Assembly: GCF_012163135.1 (NCBI RefSeq)
Contig: NZ_JAAVUP010000009.1
Location: 1 to 64,000, forward strand
Direction of reading: 5' to 3'
Length of the DNA stretch: 64,000 nt
Source of the DNA: Neoroseomonas oryzicola
GTDB taxonomy: Bacteria; Pseudomonadota; Alphaproteobacteria; Acetobacterales; Acetobacteraceae
Shown: positions 41,723 to 51,381 of the stretch, one piece after another
Layout of the letters: every line of letters starts with the position of its first letter
Numbering within the stretch: position 1 is the first letter of the stretch
Notes under the pieces: model-generated
Database searches by the model: none
What the model was told of the DNA's origin: nothing
The model's input: the letters and a program-made list of their open reading frames with translations, nothing else
Translations under genes and position numbers: made by a program

Positions 41723-43423
41723 GTGAATGCTTTGAGGCCGTCCCGGCTCCGCCTGCTGGAGCCGGTCACCTTCCTGTGGATCGCCCTGATCGTCGCCCTG
41801 CTGGTCCTGGTGGCGGTGCCGCTGGGCAAGATGGTGGTGATCTCCTTCGAGACGCAGGAGACGGGCGAGTTCACCATCGCCAACTACCTGACCGCCTATG
41901 GGCGGCAGCGCTACCTCGATGCGCTGCGGAACTCGCTGCTGCTCGGGCTGTATTCCGCGGCGATCTCGACCGTGCTGGCGGTGCCGATGGCCTGGGCGGT
42001 GTCGCGTACGGACATGCCGGGCAAGACCTTCACCTGGGTGATGGTGCTCGCGGCCTTCATCATGCCGCCCTATCTCGGCGCGATCGGCTGGATCCTGCTC
42101 GCCGGGCCCAATGCCGGCTGGATCAACCAGGTCTGGCGCTGGGCGAGCGGGGCGGAAGCGCCGCTGGTCAACGTCTACACCTTCACCGGCCTCGCCTTCG
42201 TCATCGCGCTGCATTCCTTCCCGCTCGTCTTCATCTTCGTGAAGTCGGCGCTGGACCTGATCTCCTCCGAGATGGAGGACGCGGCGAACATCCTTGGCGG
42301 CGGCACCTGGGTGACGATGCGCAAGGTCACGCTGCCGCTGGTCTGGCCGTCCATCCTGGGCGGCTTCATCCTGATCTTCCTCGAGACCATCGCGCTGTTC
42401 GGCACGCCGGCGATCATCGGCATCCCCGCGCGGATCAACGTCGTCACGACGCAGCTGTGGCAGTTCTTCGAGGATCCGGTCCGCGTCGAGGTCGCGGCCG
42501 CCTATGCCATTCCGCTGCTGCTCATCACCGTCGCGCTGATCGCGGTGCAGAAGCTGATGCTGAACCGCAAGGGCTTCGTCTCCCAGACCGGCAAGGGCGG
42601 GGAGCGGCGCCAGGTGAAGCTCGGCCCCTGGCGCTGGGTGCTGTTCGCCTGGTGCCTGATGGTGGGCATGCTCTCGGTCGTGAAGCCGCTCGGCGTGCTG
42701 CTGCAGGCGTCCTTCTCGCGCGCCTGGGGGCGGGGGCTGTCCTGGGACAACCTGACCTTCCGCAACTACCACCTGCTGCTGTTCGACCACGACATGGCGC
42801 CGCAGGCGGTATGGAACACCATGTGGTTCTCGGCCGCTTCGGCGAGCCTCGCGATCCTGCTGGCGCTGCTGGTCGCCTATATCGTCGTGCGCCGGCTGAT
42901 GCGCTTCGCCGATGCGCTGGGCTTCCTCGCCATGGCGCCCTTCGTCATCCCGGGCATCGTCATGGCCATCGGCTTCTACGCCGCCTATGCCGGGCCGCCG
43001 CTGTCGCTCTACGGGTCGGCGCTGCTCATCATCCTCGCCTTCACGGCGCGCTTCCTGCCGATCGCCTATGCCAATTCTCAGGCCGCGATCCGTGCGGTGC
43101 ACCCCGAGATGGAGGAAGCCGCGCGCATCCTCGGATCGGGCCGGCTGCGGGCGATCCGCAGCATCACCGCACCCTTGCTCAAGACGTCCCTGCTCGGGGG
43201 CTGGCTGATCGTGTTCATCGTTGCCTCGCGCGAGCTCTCGGCCGCCATCTTCCTGGTCGGGCCGCGGACGCGGACCATGTCGGTGTTGCTCTACGACCTC
43301 AGCGAGCAGGGCAATTTCGAGGTCGTCTCCGCCTTCGGCGGCATCCTGCTGGTCATCACCCTCGTCATCGTCGGCATTGGCATGAAGCTGGTCGGCCGCG
43401 ACTTCATGCTGCGGAGGGAATAG
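41723..43423 (+). CDS. Iron-type ABC transporter permease (fused dual domain)
   Basis: The 566-residue protein fuses two BPD-type permease domains, as in FbpB/AfuB/SfuB. EAA-loop sequences occur in both halves: EMEDAANILGGGTWVTMRKVTLP and, in the second half, EMEEAARILGSGRLRAIRSITAP (in part). About 12 helices are predicted. It starts at GTG 41723, 11 bp after the receptor gene. The ATPase gene follows after one base. It forms the channel of the importer. Confidence 0.93.
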   Translation: MNALRPSRLRLLEPVTFLWIALIVALLVLVAVPLGKMVVISFETQETGEFTIANYLTAYGRQRYLDALRNSLLLGLYSAAISTVLAVPMAWAVSRTDMPGKTFTWVMVLAAFIMPPYLGAIGWILLAGPNAGWINQVWRWASGAEAPLVNVYTFTGLAFVIALHSFPLVFIFVKSALDLISSEMEDAANILGGGTWVTMRKVTLPLVWPSILGGFILIFLETIALFGTPAIIGIPARINVVTTQLWQFFEDPVRVEVAAAYAIPLLLITVALIAVQKLMLNRKGFVSQTGKGGERRQVKLGPWRWVLFAWCLMVGMLSVVKPLGVLLQASFSRAWGRGLSWDNLTFRNYHLLLFDHDMAPQAVWNTMWFSAASASLAILLALLVAYIVVRRLMRFADALGFLAMAPFVIPGIVMAIGFYAAYAGPPLSLYGSALLIILAFTARFLPIAYANSQAAIRAVHPEMEEAARILGSGRLRAIRSITAPLLKTSLLGGWLIVFIVASRELSAAIFLVGPRTRTMSVLLYDLSEQGNFEVVSAFGGILLVITLVIVGIGMKLVGRDFMLRRE

Positions 43424-43424
43424 C

Positions 43425-44474
43425 GTGCCCCGCCTGACACTCTCCGGCCTGACCAAGGCCTATGGCAAGCTGACCGTGGTGGACGGCGTCGACCTGACGC
43501 TCGAGGAAGGGGAATTCGTCTCCCTGCTGGGTCCGTCAGGCTGCGGCAAGACCACGACGCTGCGCATGATCGCGGGCTTCGTCGACCCCACGGGCGGGAC
43601 GATCTCGGTCGACGGCAACGTGCTGTCCGCCCCCGGCGCCGTGGTGCCGCCCGAACGGCGCGGCATGTCCATGATCTTCCAGTCCTACGCCATCTGGCCG
43701 AACATGACGGTGGAGGAGAACGTCGCCTTCGGCCTGAAGCTGCGCAAGCTGCCGCGCGAGGAGATCCGCCGCCGCACGGCCGAGATGCTGGAGGTGGTGA
43801 AGCTGAACCACCTCGCGCATCGCTACCCGGCGGAACTGTCGGGCGGCCAGCAGCAGCGCGTCGCACTCGCGCGTGCCATCGTCGTGAAGCCGGCGGTCCT
43901 GCTGCTCGACGAGCCGCTGTCCAACCTCGACGCCAACCTGCGCGAGGAGATGCGCTTCGAGATCCGCCGCCTGCATGACGAGTTCCGCATCACCACCGTC
44001 TATGTCACCCATGACCAGGCGGAGGCCATGGCGACCTCCGACCGGATCGCCGTGATGAATGGCGGCCGGATCGAACAGGTCGACGCGCCCCACCTGCTCT
44101 ACACCAAGCCGCGCACGCGTTTCGTCGCCGGCTTCGTCGGGCGCACCAATCTGCTCGAGGCGCGGGCGGAGGGAGGCATGCTGCGCATCGACGGCATCGC
44201 GCTCGCGCCTACGACGCAGGCCGATGGCCCCGCGCTGGTGTCGCTGCGGCCGCAGGCGATGACGATCCTCGATGCGCCGCCGGCCGGCGATGGTCCCGCG
44301 CTCGAAGCCACGATCGTGGAACGCACCTATCTCGGGGAAGCCTGGGATTATGTCGTGACGCCCACTGGCAGCGGGTTGCGGCTGCGCGCCTCGGCGCCGC
44401 CGCTCGCGGCCTATGACGTCGGTAAGGCCGTGTGGGTCGAGATCGATCCGCGGCAGGTTGCCGTCGTGCAGTAG
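43425..44474 (+). CDS. ABC transporter ATP-binding protein (iron/spermidine type)
   Basis: The 349-residue ATPase has Walker A GPSGCGKTT near 37-45, Q-loop IFQSYAIWPNM, signature LSGGQQQRVALARA, Walker B LLLDEPLSNLD and the switch His in VYVTHDQAEAM. A C-terminal TOBE domain (from about 240) is typical of FbpC/PotA-type ATPases. It powers the preceding permease. GTG 43425 is adjacent to the permease stop. The operon ends at a reversed pair of palindromic elements. Confidence 0.95.
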   Translation: MPRLTLSGLTKAYGKLTVVDGVDLTLEEGEFVSLLGPSGCGKTTTLRMIAGFVDPTGGTISVDGNVLSAPGAVVPPERRGMSMIFQSYAIWPNMTVEENVAFGLKLRKLPREEIRRRTAEMLEVVKLNHLAHRYPAELSGGQQQRVALARAIVVKPAVLLLDEPLSNLDANLREEMRFEIRRLHDEFRITTVYVTHDQAEAMATSDRIAVMNGGRIEQVDAPHLLYTKPRTRFVAGFVGRTNLLEARAEGGMLRIDGIALAPTTQADGPALVSLRPQAMTILDAPPAGDGPALEATIVERTYLGEAWDYVVTPTGSGLRLRASAPPLAAYDVGKAVWVEIDPRQVAVVQ

Positions 44475-44475
44475 G

Positions 44476-44576
44476 CGGGGGGAGAAGGGAACTTCTCCCC
44501 CCGAACCCCCCTCAACCTTCTTTGGAACCAAGTAACCAGAGAAGGGAGGGGGTTCGGGGGAGGTTCCCCTCCCCCG
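44476..44576. repeat. Inverted pair of palindromic elements (family 2)
   Basis: The left, reversed copy starts with the 12-bp stem CGGGGGGAGAAG-GGAA-CTTCTCCCCCCG (44476-44503) followed by the head CGAACCCCCCTCAACCTTCT. The right copy has head AAGTAACCAGAGAAGGGAGG and stem CGGGGGAGG-ttcc-CCTCCCCCG (44555-44576). The layout is like a BIME. It separates convergent genes (ABC operon and cytochrome P460) and may terminate both. No gene is seen here. Confidence 0.75.
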
Positions 44577-44580
44577 ACCT

Positions 44581-45126
44581 TCACCTGGCCCTGTTCGCGT
44601 AATCCCACGCCGTGAAGGTGAAATCCTGCTGCCCCCGCGCCTGTAGGTGGCAGGTGAAGCAGGCGTTCAGCGGCGTGTCGCGCCGCGCGCCGGTCTGCGC
44701 GTCGAAGCGTGCATATTCCCACTCGCCGTTGCGCTGCTCGGGCCCGTAGCCTTCGCCCCAGCCGCGTTCCTTCTGCTGCACCTCGATGCCGATGAAGGCG
44801 GGTTCCGGGATCATGCGCCCGGCGGCGTCGCGCAGCGGCACGCCTTGCGCGTCGAGCCGCGCGCGCTGGTCGGCCATGATGATCATGCTGCCGTAGGGCA
44901 GCGGCTGGCCCGGCGCGAGCGCGGCGAACGCCTCGGGGTTGATGTAGATGTTGCGGATGATCTTGCGGTCGGGCTTGTCCACGGTCGCGTAGCGGATGAA
45001 GCGCCCCTGCCAGTCCGCCGGCAGGCTGATGTTCTGCGGCCCCGGCGTGTAGGGCCGCTGCTGGGCCGTCGCCGAGGCGGCGAGGGCGGCGCCGAGCAGC
45101 GCCGCGGCAAGCATGGTCCTGCGCAT
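44581..45126 (-). CDS. Cytochrome P460 family protein
   Basis: The 181-residue secreted protein has a signal peptide (residues 1-22, ending ATAQQ) and a C-terminal haem c motif C156-F-T-C159-H160. The middle (IRYATVDKPDRKIIRNIYIN, then YGSMIIMADQRA) fits cytochrome P460 or the related beta-type cytochrome c' fold. Known members oxidise hydroxylamine or bind NO, with a Lys-haem crosslink. The crosslinking Lys is not identified here. It is convergent with the ABC operon and divergent from glpK, without other nitrogen genes. Confidence 0.85.
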   Translation of the reverse strand: MRRTMLAAALLGAALAASATAQQRPYTPGPQNISLPADWQGRFIRYATVDKPDRKIIRNIYINPEAFAALAPGQPLPYGSMIIMADQRARLDAQGVPLRDAAGRMIPEPAFIGIEVQQKERGWGEGYGPEQRNGEWEYARFDAQTGARRDTPLNACFTCHLQARGQQDFTFTAWDYANRAR

Positions 45127-45224
45127 GATGGGATCCTCCGAAGCGCATCGGGCACCGGTCCGGGGGCGGGATGCAAGACCTTCCGTGCGGCGGCTAGGAT
45201 GCGGGCCGGGAGGACCGCCGCGAC

Positions 45225-46730
<1,506 letters not shown>

Positions 46731-46743
46731 CGTTCAGGGTGCG

Positions 46744-46859
46744 GATTCATGCACGCGATGGTTGAGAAAATTCTCCCCGTCATGTGATTCGCGTCCGGTT
46801 CGTTCACGACTCTAAGCGCGAAGTCCCAAGCGGTGCGCCAGCCACCGCGCGCCGGAGTC
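46744..46859. promoter_or_regulatory. Cluster of four GANTC (CcrM-type) sites upstream of the pilin gene
   Basis: GATTC at 46744-46748, GATTC at 46786-46790, GACTC at 46808-46812 and GAGTC at 46855-46859 all fall in the 139-bp gap before the Flp pilin gene. GAGAA-aa-TTCTC (46764-46775) is also present. Promoters under GcrA/CcrM control in Alphaproteobacteria carry such sites, and gcrA is in this window. Regulation is inferred. Confidence 0.5.
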
Positions 46860-46869
46860 GCCGACGACC

Positions 46870-47514
46870 ATGATCCATGCATGCACGCGCCTGTTGGCCC
46901 GGCTTGGCCGGCGCGGCGTCACCTCCGCCGAATACGCGATCCTCGCGAGCGGCCTGGTGGCCGTCGTCGGCACCTCGGCGATCAACTACGGCGGCAACCT
47001 GACCGGCGCCTTCGGCGGCATCGGCACGGAGATCAGCCGCCAGACCAACGCGGTCCAGGCGGCGACGGGCAGTGGCGGCGGATCGGGTGGTGGTTCGTCG
47101 GGCGGCACCGTTTCTGGCGGCGGCACGACCTCGTCCGGTGGGGACGGCACGGGCACGGGCGGTTCCGCCGGGACAGGCGGTGGCACGAGCGGCGATGGCG
47201 GGTCCACCGCCGGGGGTGGGACGGGTGGCGGCACCACGGGCGGCACCACCACCGGCGGGACGGACTCCGGATCCGGCACCAGTGCCGGCACTGGCACTGG
47301 CACCGGGAGCGGCACCGGATCGGGGAGCGGCACGACGGGCGGGACCACCGCCGGCGGCACGGGTGGCACCAGCAGCGGCAGCGGGACGTCCTCGGGCAGT
47401 GGCAGCGGGACCGGATCGGGCAGTGGTTCGGCCGGGTCGGGCGGCAGCGGCTGCACCACCAACGGAAACGGCAACGGCAACGGGAACGGCAAGAAGAACA
47501 ACTGCACCACCTGA
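46870..47514 (+). CDS. Flp-type pilin with long Gly/Ser/Thr-rich C-terminal tail
   Basis: The 214-residue protein begins like a Flp/Fap type IVb prepilin: a short basic leader ending in G16, then VTSAEYAILASGLVAVVGTS, with the conserved Glu at +5 and the following Tyr. This predicts cleavage after G16 by a TadV-type peptidase. After residue about 66 comes an unusual tail of about 130 residues, almost only Gly, Ser and Thr. It ends in an Asn/Gly stretch, KKNN and two Cys (GCTTNG and NCTT). Normal Flp pilins stop at about 60 residues. No tad genes are nearby. Confidence 0.75.
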   Translation: MIHACTRLLARLGRRGVTSAEYAILASGLVAVVGTSAINYGGNLTGAFGGIGTEISRQTNAVQAATGSGGGSGGGSSGGTVSGGGTTSSGGDGTGTGGSAGTGGGTSGDGGSTAGGGTGGGTTGGTTTGGTDSGSGTSAGTGTGTGSGTGSGSGTTGGTTAGGTGGTSSGSGTSSGSGSGTGSGSGSAGSGGSGCTTNGNGNGNGNGKKNNCTT

Positions 47515-47640
47515 CCCACGCCCTCGCCCCCGCGCGCATCCCTTGGCAGGATGAGCGCCGGCGGGTCCTGGCCCCGCCGCAGCGACCAGGACGATGGGCA
47601 TGGGTGGAAACAGGGTGACGGTGCCGCGGGCCACGCCGGC

Positions 47641-48822
47641 ATGACGGGTGGCATCTACGCCGCGCTCGGCGTGCGGCGGATCATCAACGGCTACGGCACC
47701 AATACGCGCCTCTCGGGCGGCCTCATGGCGCCGGAGGTGATGGCCGCGATGGCCGAGGCCTCGCGCGCCTGCGTCGAGATGCATCACCTCCAGGCCGCGG
47801 CGTCGCGCGCCATCGCCGAGGCGACGGGTGCGGAGGCCGGCATCGTGACGTCGGGCGCGGCCGCCGCCCTGCTGCTCGGCGCCGCGGCGTGCATGGCGCG
47901 GCTCGATCCCGGCGCGATGAACCGCCTGCCGGACACGGCCGGGATGCCGGACGAGTTCATCGTCATCCGCAGCCAGCGCAACATGTATGACCGCGCGCTG
48001 CGCGCCGCCGGCGGCCGCATCGTCGAGGTCGGCATCCCCGATCGCTATTCCGGCCCCGGCGTGCGGGATGCGAGCGCCGGCGAAGTCGCCGACGCCATCA
48101 CCGATCGCACCGCGGGCATCTACTACCTGGCGGGCGACGCCGCCGAGCCGCCGCTGCCCGACATCGTGCGCGTCGCCCGTGCCCGCGGCGTGCCGGTGCT
48201 GGTGGACGCCGCGGCGCAATTGCCGCCGGCGTCGAACCTCCGCCGCTTCATCGCCGAGGGCGCGGACCTGGTCTGCTTTTCCGGCGGCAAGGCGATCGGC
48301 GGGCCGCAGGCCTCGGGCATCCTCGCGGGGCGGCGGGACCTCGTCAGCAGCGCATTGGCGCAGATGCTCGACCTCGACCTGCCGGAGGCGCAGTTCGTCG
48401 CACCCGCGGAATTCGCGCCGCTGAACCAGATGCGATTCCTGCCGCATCACGGCATCGGGCGATCCGGCAAGGCGGGGAAGGAGGAGATCGTCGGCCTGAT
48501 CGTCGCGCTGCGCCGCTTCGTGGCGGAGGATCCGGCGCAGCGCACCGCGCGCTGGACGAATTGCCTGGTTCCGCTGCGCGATGCCGTGCCGGGCGCGGTG
48601 CTGGTGCCGGACGGCGCCAAGCCCGGCCTGCCGCTGCTCGAGCTGCGCTTTCCCGACCGCGCGGCGGCGGAACGCGCGGACGCCGCGCTGCGCGCGCGCG
48701 ATCCGGCGGTGCATCTCGATGCCTCCCGCATCCGCCGCGGCGTGCTGGCGGTGAACCCGACCGCGCTCGACGATGCGGACCTGCCGCTGCTCGCGGCGGC
48801 GCTGAAGGAATGCTGCGCATGA
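47641..48822 (+). CDS. SelA-like / DgaE-type PLP-dependent enzyme
   Basis: This 393-residue fold-type I PLP enzyme is related to L-seryl-tRNA selenium transferase-like proteins. Motifs are INGYGTNTRLSGG, GAEAGIVTSGAAAALLLGAA and VDAAAQLPPASNL. The PLP Lys lies in CFSGGKAIGGPQASG. Many such proteins are D-glucosaminate-6-phosphate ammonia-lyases (DgaE) or other lyases, not selenium enzymes. ATG 47641 is chosen; the upstream extension is low-complexity. It is coupled to the AtuA-like gene by ATGA overlap. Confidence 0.85.
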   Translation: MTGGIYAALGVRRIINGYGTNTRLSGGLMAPEVMAAMAEASRACVEMHHLQAAASRAIAEATGAEAGIVTSGAAAALLLGAAACMARLDPGAMNRLPDTAGMPDEFIVIRSQRNMYDRALRAAGGRIVEVGIPDRYSGPGVRDASAGEVADAITDRTAGIYYLAGDAAEPPLPDIVRVARARGVPVLVDAAAQLPPASNLRRFIAEGADLVCFSGGKAIGGPQASGILAGRRDLVSSALAQMLDLDLPEAQFVAPAEFAPLNQMRFLPHHGIGRSGKAGKEEIVGLIVALRRFVAEDPAQRTARWTNCLVPLRDAVPGAVLVPDGAKPGLPLLELRFPDRAAAERADAALRARDPAVHLDASRIRRGVLAVNPTALDDADLPLLAAALKECCA

Positions 48823-50198
48823 GTGACCTTTTTCTCGTCGGCAATGGCGCCGGTTTTTCCGGCGATCGCGTCGATGCGCCGATCCCGGTGGTGCGCGCGC
48901 TGGTGCAGCGCGGCCTGCCGGCGGCGATGTTCTTCGAATGCCTGGCCGAGCGCACCATCGCGCTCGCGCAGATCGAGAAGCGCCGCGATCCCGATGCGGG
49001 CTATGAGCCGATGCTCGAACGCCTGCTCGAACCGATCCTGGCCGATTGCGCGCGCGCGGGCATTCCGATCCTGGGGAATTTCGGCGCGGCGAACCCGATG
49101 GCCGCGGCGCGCTGCGTCGCGCGGCTGGCACGGCGCCTCGGCATTCCGGAGTTGCGCATCGGCGTCGTCACGGGCGACGACGTGTCCGGCACCGTCGACC
49201 TGTCGACGCTCGCGGTGCACGAGGCTGATGCCGGGCTCGACATGTCCGCCTGGACGCTAGTCTCGGCCAACGCCTATATCGGCGCCGCGCCGCTCGCCGG
49301 GGCGCTCGCGCGCGGCGCGCAGGTTGTGGTGGCGGGACGCACCTCCGATCCCTCGCTCGCCATCGCGCCGCTGATGCATCATTTCGGCTGGGCGGAGGAT
49401 GACTGGCAGGCGCTCGCGCTCGGCGCGGCCTGCGGGCACCTTCTGGAATGCGGGTCGCAGGTGACCGGCGGCGTCTTCTGGGATCCCGGCTTCAAGGACA
49501 TTCCCGACCCCGCGAATATCGGCTTCCCCTATGCCGAGATCGGCCGCGACGGATCGCTCGTGGTCACCAAGCCCGAGGACACTGGCGGCCTGGTGGACCT
49601 GCGCAGCGTCAAGGAACAGCTGCTGTATGAATTGCACGACCCGGCGGCCTACCTGACGCCGGACGTGGTCATGGACATCACCGGCGTGACGCTCGAACAG
49701 CAGGGCAGGGACCGCGTCGCGCTGCGCGGCGTGAAGGGCCATGCGCGGCCGGAACGGCTGAAGGTCACCGCCTGCTACGAGGGCTCGTGGCTCGGCGAGG
49801 GCGAGGTCTCCGTCGCCGGCCCCAACGCCCTGGCCCGGGCGCGCGCCACCGCCGACGTGCTGCTGCAGCGCGTGAAGCAGCGCGGCCTGGGACGCCGCGC
49901 GCGCGCCGACCTGATCGGGATTTCAGCGGTGCACGACTCCGACGCCGGCGCGCTCTGGCGATCCTATGACGGGCCGGAGCCGCCCGAGATCCGCATCCGC
50001 CTCGCCGTCGAATCCGCGACGCGGGACGACGCCGACCAGGCCTCGCGCGAGGCGCTCGCCATGCTCTGCTGCGGCACCGCCGGCACTTCCGGCGCGCGCT
50101 GGCGCGTCACGCCGCGCATCCTGACGCGATCCTTCCTCGTGCCGCGCGAGATGGTGCCGACGGAAGTGACGGTGCGGGAGGCAAGGCTGTGGAACTGA
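48819..50198 (+). CDS. AtuA-like (acyclic terpene utilisation family, DUF1446) protein
   Basis: The 459-residue protein matches the AtuA/DUF1446 family. Motifs are FLVGNGAGFSGDRVDAPIPV, ILGNFGAANPMAAARC, NAYIGAAPLAGALARGAQVVVAGR (in parts), GHLLECGSQVTGGVF and IGFPYAEIGRDG. Members occur in geraniol/citronellol pathways and many other acyl catabolic clusters, but the reaction is unproven. Its start overlaps the PLP enzyme stop. The C-terminal domain protein follows with a 10-bp overlap. The three-gene set suggests a hydroxy- or amino-acid catabolic unit. Confidence 0.88.
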   Translation: MSDLFLVGNGAGFSGDRVDAPIPVVRALVQRGLPAAMFFECLAERTIALAQIEKRRDPDAGYEPMLERLLEPILADCARAGIPILGNFGAANPMAAARCVARLARRLGIPELRIGVVTGDDVSGTVDLSTLAVHEADAGLDMSAWTLVSANAYIGAAPLAGALARGAQVVVAGRTSDPSLAIAPLMHHFGWAEDDWQALALGAACGHLLECGSQVTGGVFWDPGFKDIPDPANIGFPYAEIGRDGSLVVTKPEDTGGLVDLRSVKEQLLYELHDPAAYLTPDVVMDITGVTLEQQGRDRVALRGVKGHARPERLKVTACYEGSWLGEGEVSVAGPNALARARATADVLLQRVKQRGLGRRARADLIGISAVHDSDAGALWRSYDGPEPPEIRIRLAVESATRDDADQASREALAMLCCGTAGTSGARWRVTPRILTRSFLVPREMVPTEVTVREARLWN

Positions 50199-50533
50199 TC
50201 GAAGTGCCGCTGCATGCGGTCGCGCATTCCCGCGCGGGGGACAAGGGCAACCGCGCCAATCTCTCGCTGATGCCCTACGACCCCGAACTCTGGCCCGCGC
50301 TGGCCGAGCAGGTGACGGAGGCGCGAGTCCTCGCGCTGTTCGCGCATCGGGGCGCCACGCGCTGCACGCGCTACGACCTGCCGCTGATCCACGCCTTCAA
50401 CTTCATCATCGATGATGCGCTGGAAGGCGGGGTGAACGGATCGCTGAACCTCGACGGCCACGGCAAGAGCCTGTCCTTCCGGCTGCTGTCGATGACGGTG
50501 AAGGTGCCGGCGGACAAGCTGCCCCGGACCTGA
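50189..50533 (+). CDS. AtuA C-terminal domain-like protein (ferredoxin-like fold)
   Basis: The 114-residue protein corresponds to the separate C-terminal AtuA domain: VPLHAVAHSRAGDKGNRANLS and GGVNGSLNLDGHGKSLSFRLL. In some bacteria the same domain is fused to AtuA. ATG-like start GTG/ATG context: the reading frame begins inside the AtuA gene (overlap 50189-50198), ensuring joint production. It is convergent with the DUF1194 gene 2 bp away. The role is probably as a subunit of the AtuA-like enzyme. Confidence 0.87.
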   Translation: MELIEVPLHAVAHSRAGDKGNRANLSLMPYDPELWPALAEQVTEARVLALFAHRGATRCTRYDLPLIHAFNFIIDDALEGGVNGSLNLDGHGKSLSFRLLSMTVKVPADKLPRT

Positions 50534-50534
50534 C

Positions 50535-51275
50535 TCAGGCCGCGCCGCCGGCATCCGGTCCGGCGGCGATCTCGAGGATCAGCTTGCGCCGGATGGCGTG
50601 GCCGAAGTCGCGGATGCTCTCGGCGACCTCGACGAAGGCGCCGGGCCCGCCGATCACCGCATCGCGGTAGTAGTCCGCGAGGCGCGCGCCGGGGCCGAGG
50701 ATCCGCTCGACTTCCGGATCGCCCTCGACCGCCAGGCCGTTGATGGTGATGCCGGCGGCGATGGCGCGATCGCGCGCCTCCTCCACCGGCGGGCCTTCGT
50801 TGTTGGGGCCGTCGCCGGACACGTCGATCACCCGCCGCGGCGCATCCCAGGCCGCCTGTGCGAAGAGGCGGCGCGAGAAGTCTATGCCGCGGGAGATGCA
50901 GGTGAGCGACCCGTTCGGGAAGGCCTCGGACGCGGCTTCGTCCGGCACGGGCAGCCAGGCGGTCGCCAGCGCGTCGCCCCAGGCCTCGGCGTCGCGACGG
51001 CCCGCGATCCGGGTCCAGGGCAGCACCAGCTTCTGGAAGCCGAGGCCGGCCCAGGCGACGGTGGCGATGGCAATGGCGCCGAGCGGGCCGGAAGCGATCG
51101 CATCCAGCACCCGCGGATGGGGCAGCGCGCGCTGGTAGCCGCGCTGCTGCATCCGTGCTTCCTCGGCGCTGATCGAGGCCGAGGCATCCACGGCGAGGAC
51201 CAGCAGCAGGGCCACGCGGTCATGCATCTCCGCTGGCCGCGCCGCTTCTGGAATCCGCACCCTCGGCCGCTGCAT
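50535..51275 (-). CDS. DUF1194 family von Willebrand A-like protein
   Basis: The 246-residue protein has a vWA-type fold with MIDAS start DASASIS near 30-36. The later motifs are TCISRGIDFSRRLF, RRVIDVSGDGPNNEG and the family end GPGAFVEVAESIRDFGHAIRRKL (partly quoted). DUF1194 proteins are usually exported. Here the N-terminus has a weak hydrophobic run (ALLLVLAVDA) and no clear cleavage site. The start may be ATG 51275 or the internal ATG at 51227. It converges with the AtuA cassette. Confidence 0.82.
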   Translation of the reverse strand: MQRPRVRIPEAARPAEMHDRVALLLVLAVDASASISAEEARMQQRGYQRALPHPRVLDAIASGPLGAIAIATVAWAGLGFQKLVLPWTRIAGRRDAEAWGDALATAWLPVPDEAASEAFPNGSLTCISRGIDFSRRLFAQAAWDAPRRVIDVSGDGPNNEGPPVEEARDRAIAAGITINGLAVEGDPEVERILGPGARLADYYRDAVIGGPGAFVEVAESIRDFGHAIRRKLILEIAAGPDAGGAA

Positions 51276-51381
51276 GAGGATCCTCGCCCGCGCGGCGCCG
51301 ATCGCCCCGCACGCAAGACCCTACGCCGCGGCCGTCGCCGCGCGGTCCGAAATTCTCACGAAATCGCGATGGTTGTGGGGC

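Noticed and set aside
40663-44474. Specific assignment of the ABC importer as iron(III) FbpABC
   Set aside because: Fold class and dual-domain permease match, but related systems carry other ligands and no Fur-like box or iron gene is visible; only the type is stated.
47070-47500. The Gly/Ser/Thr tail as a PE-PGRS- or silk-type protein, or as a non-coding low-complexity repeat
   Set aside because: The frame is continuous with a canonical Flp pilin start and ends with a distinct Asn/Lys/Cys segment, so a pilin tail is the simplest reading.
47641-48822. Selenocysteine synthase (SelA)
   Set aside because: No selB, selD or selC-like tRNA is nearby, and many SelA-like PLP proteins are ammonia-lyases; the AtuA neighbourhood fits catabolism.
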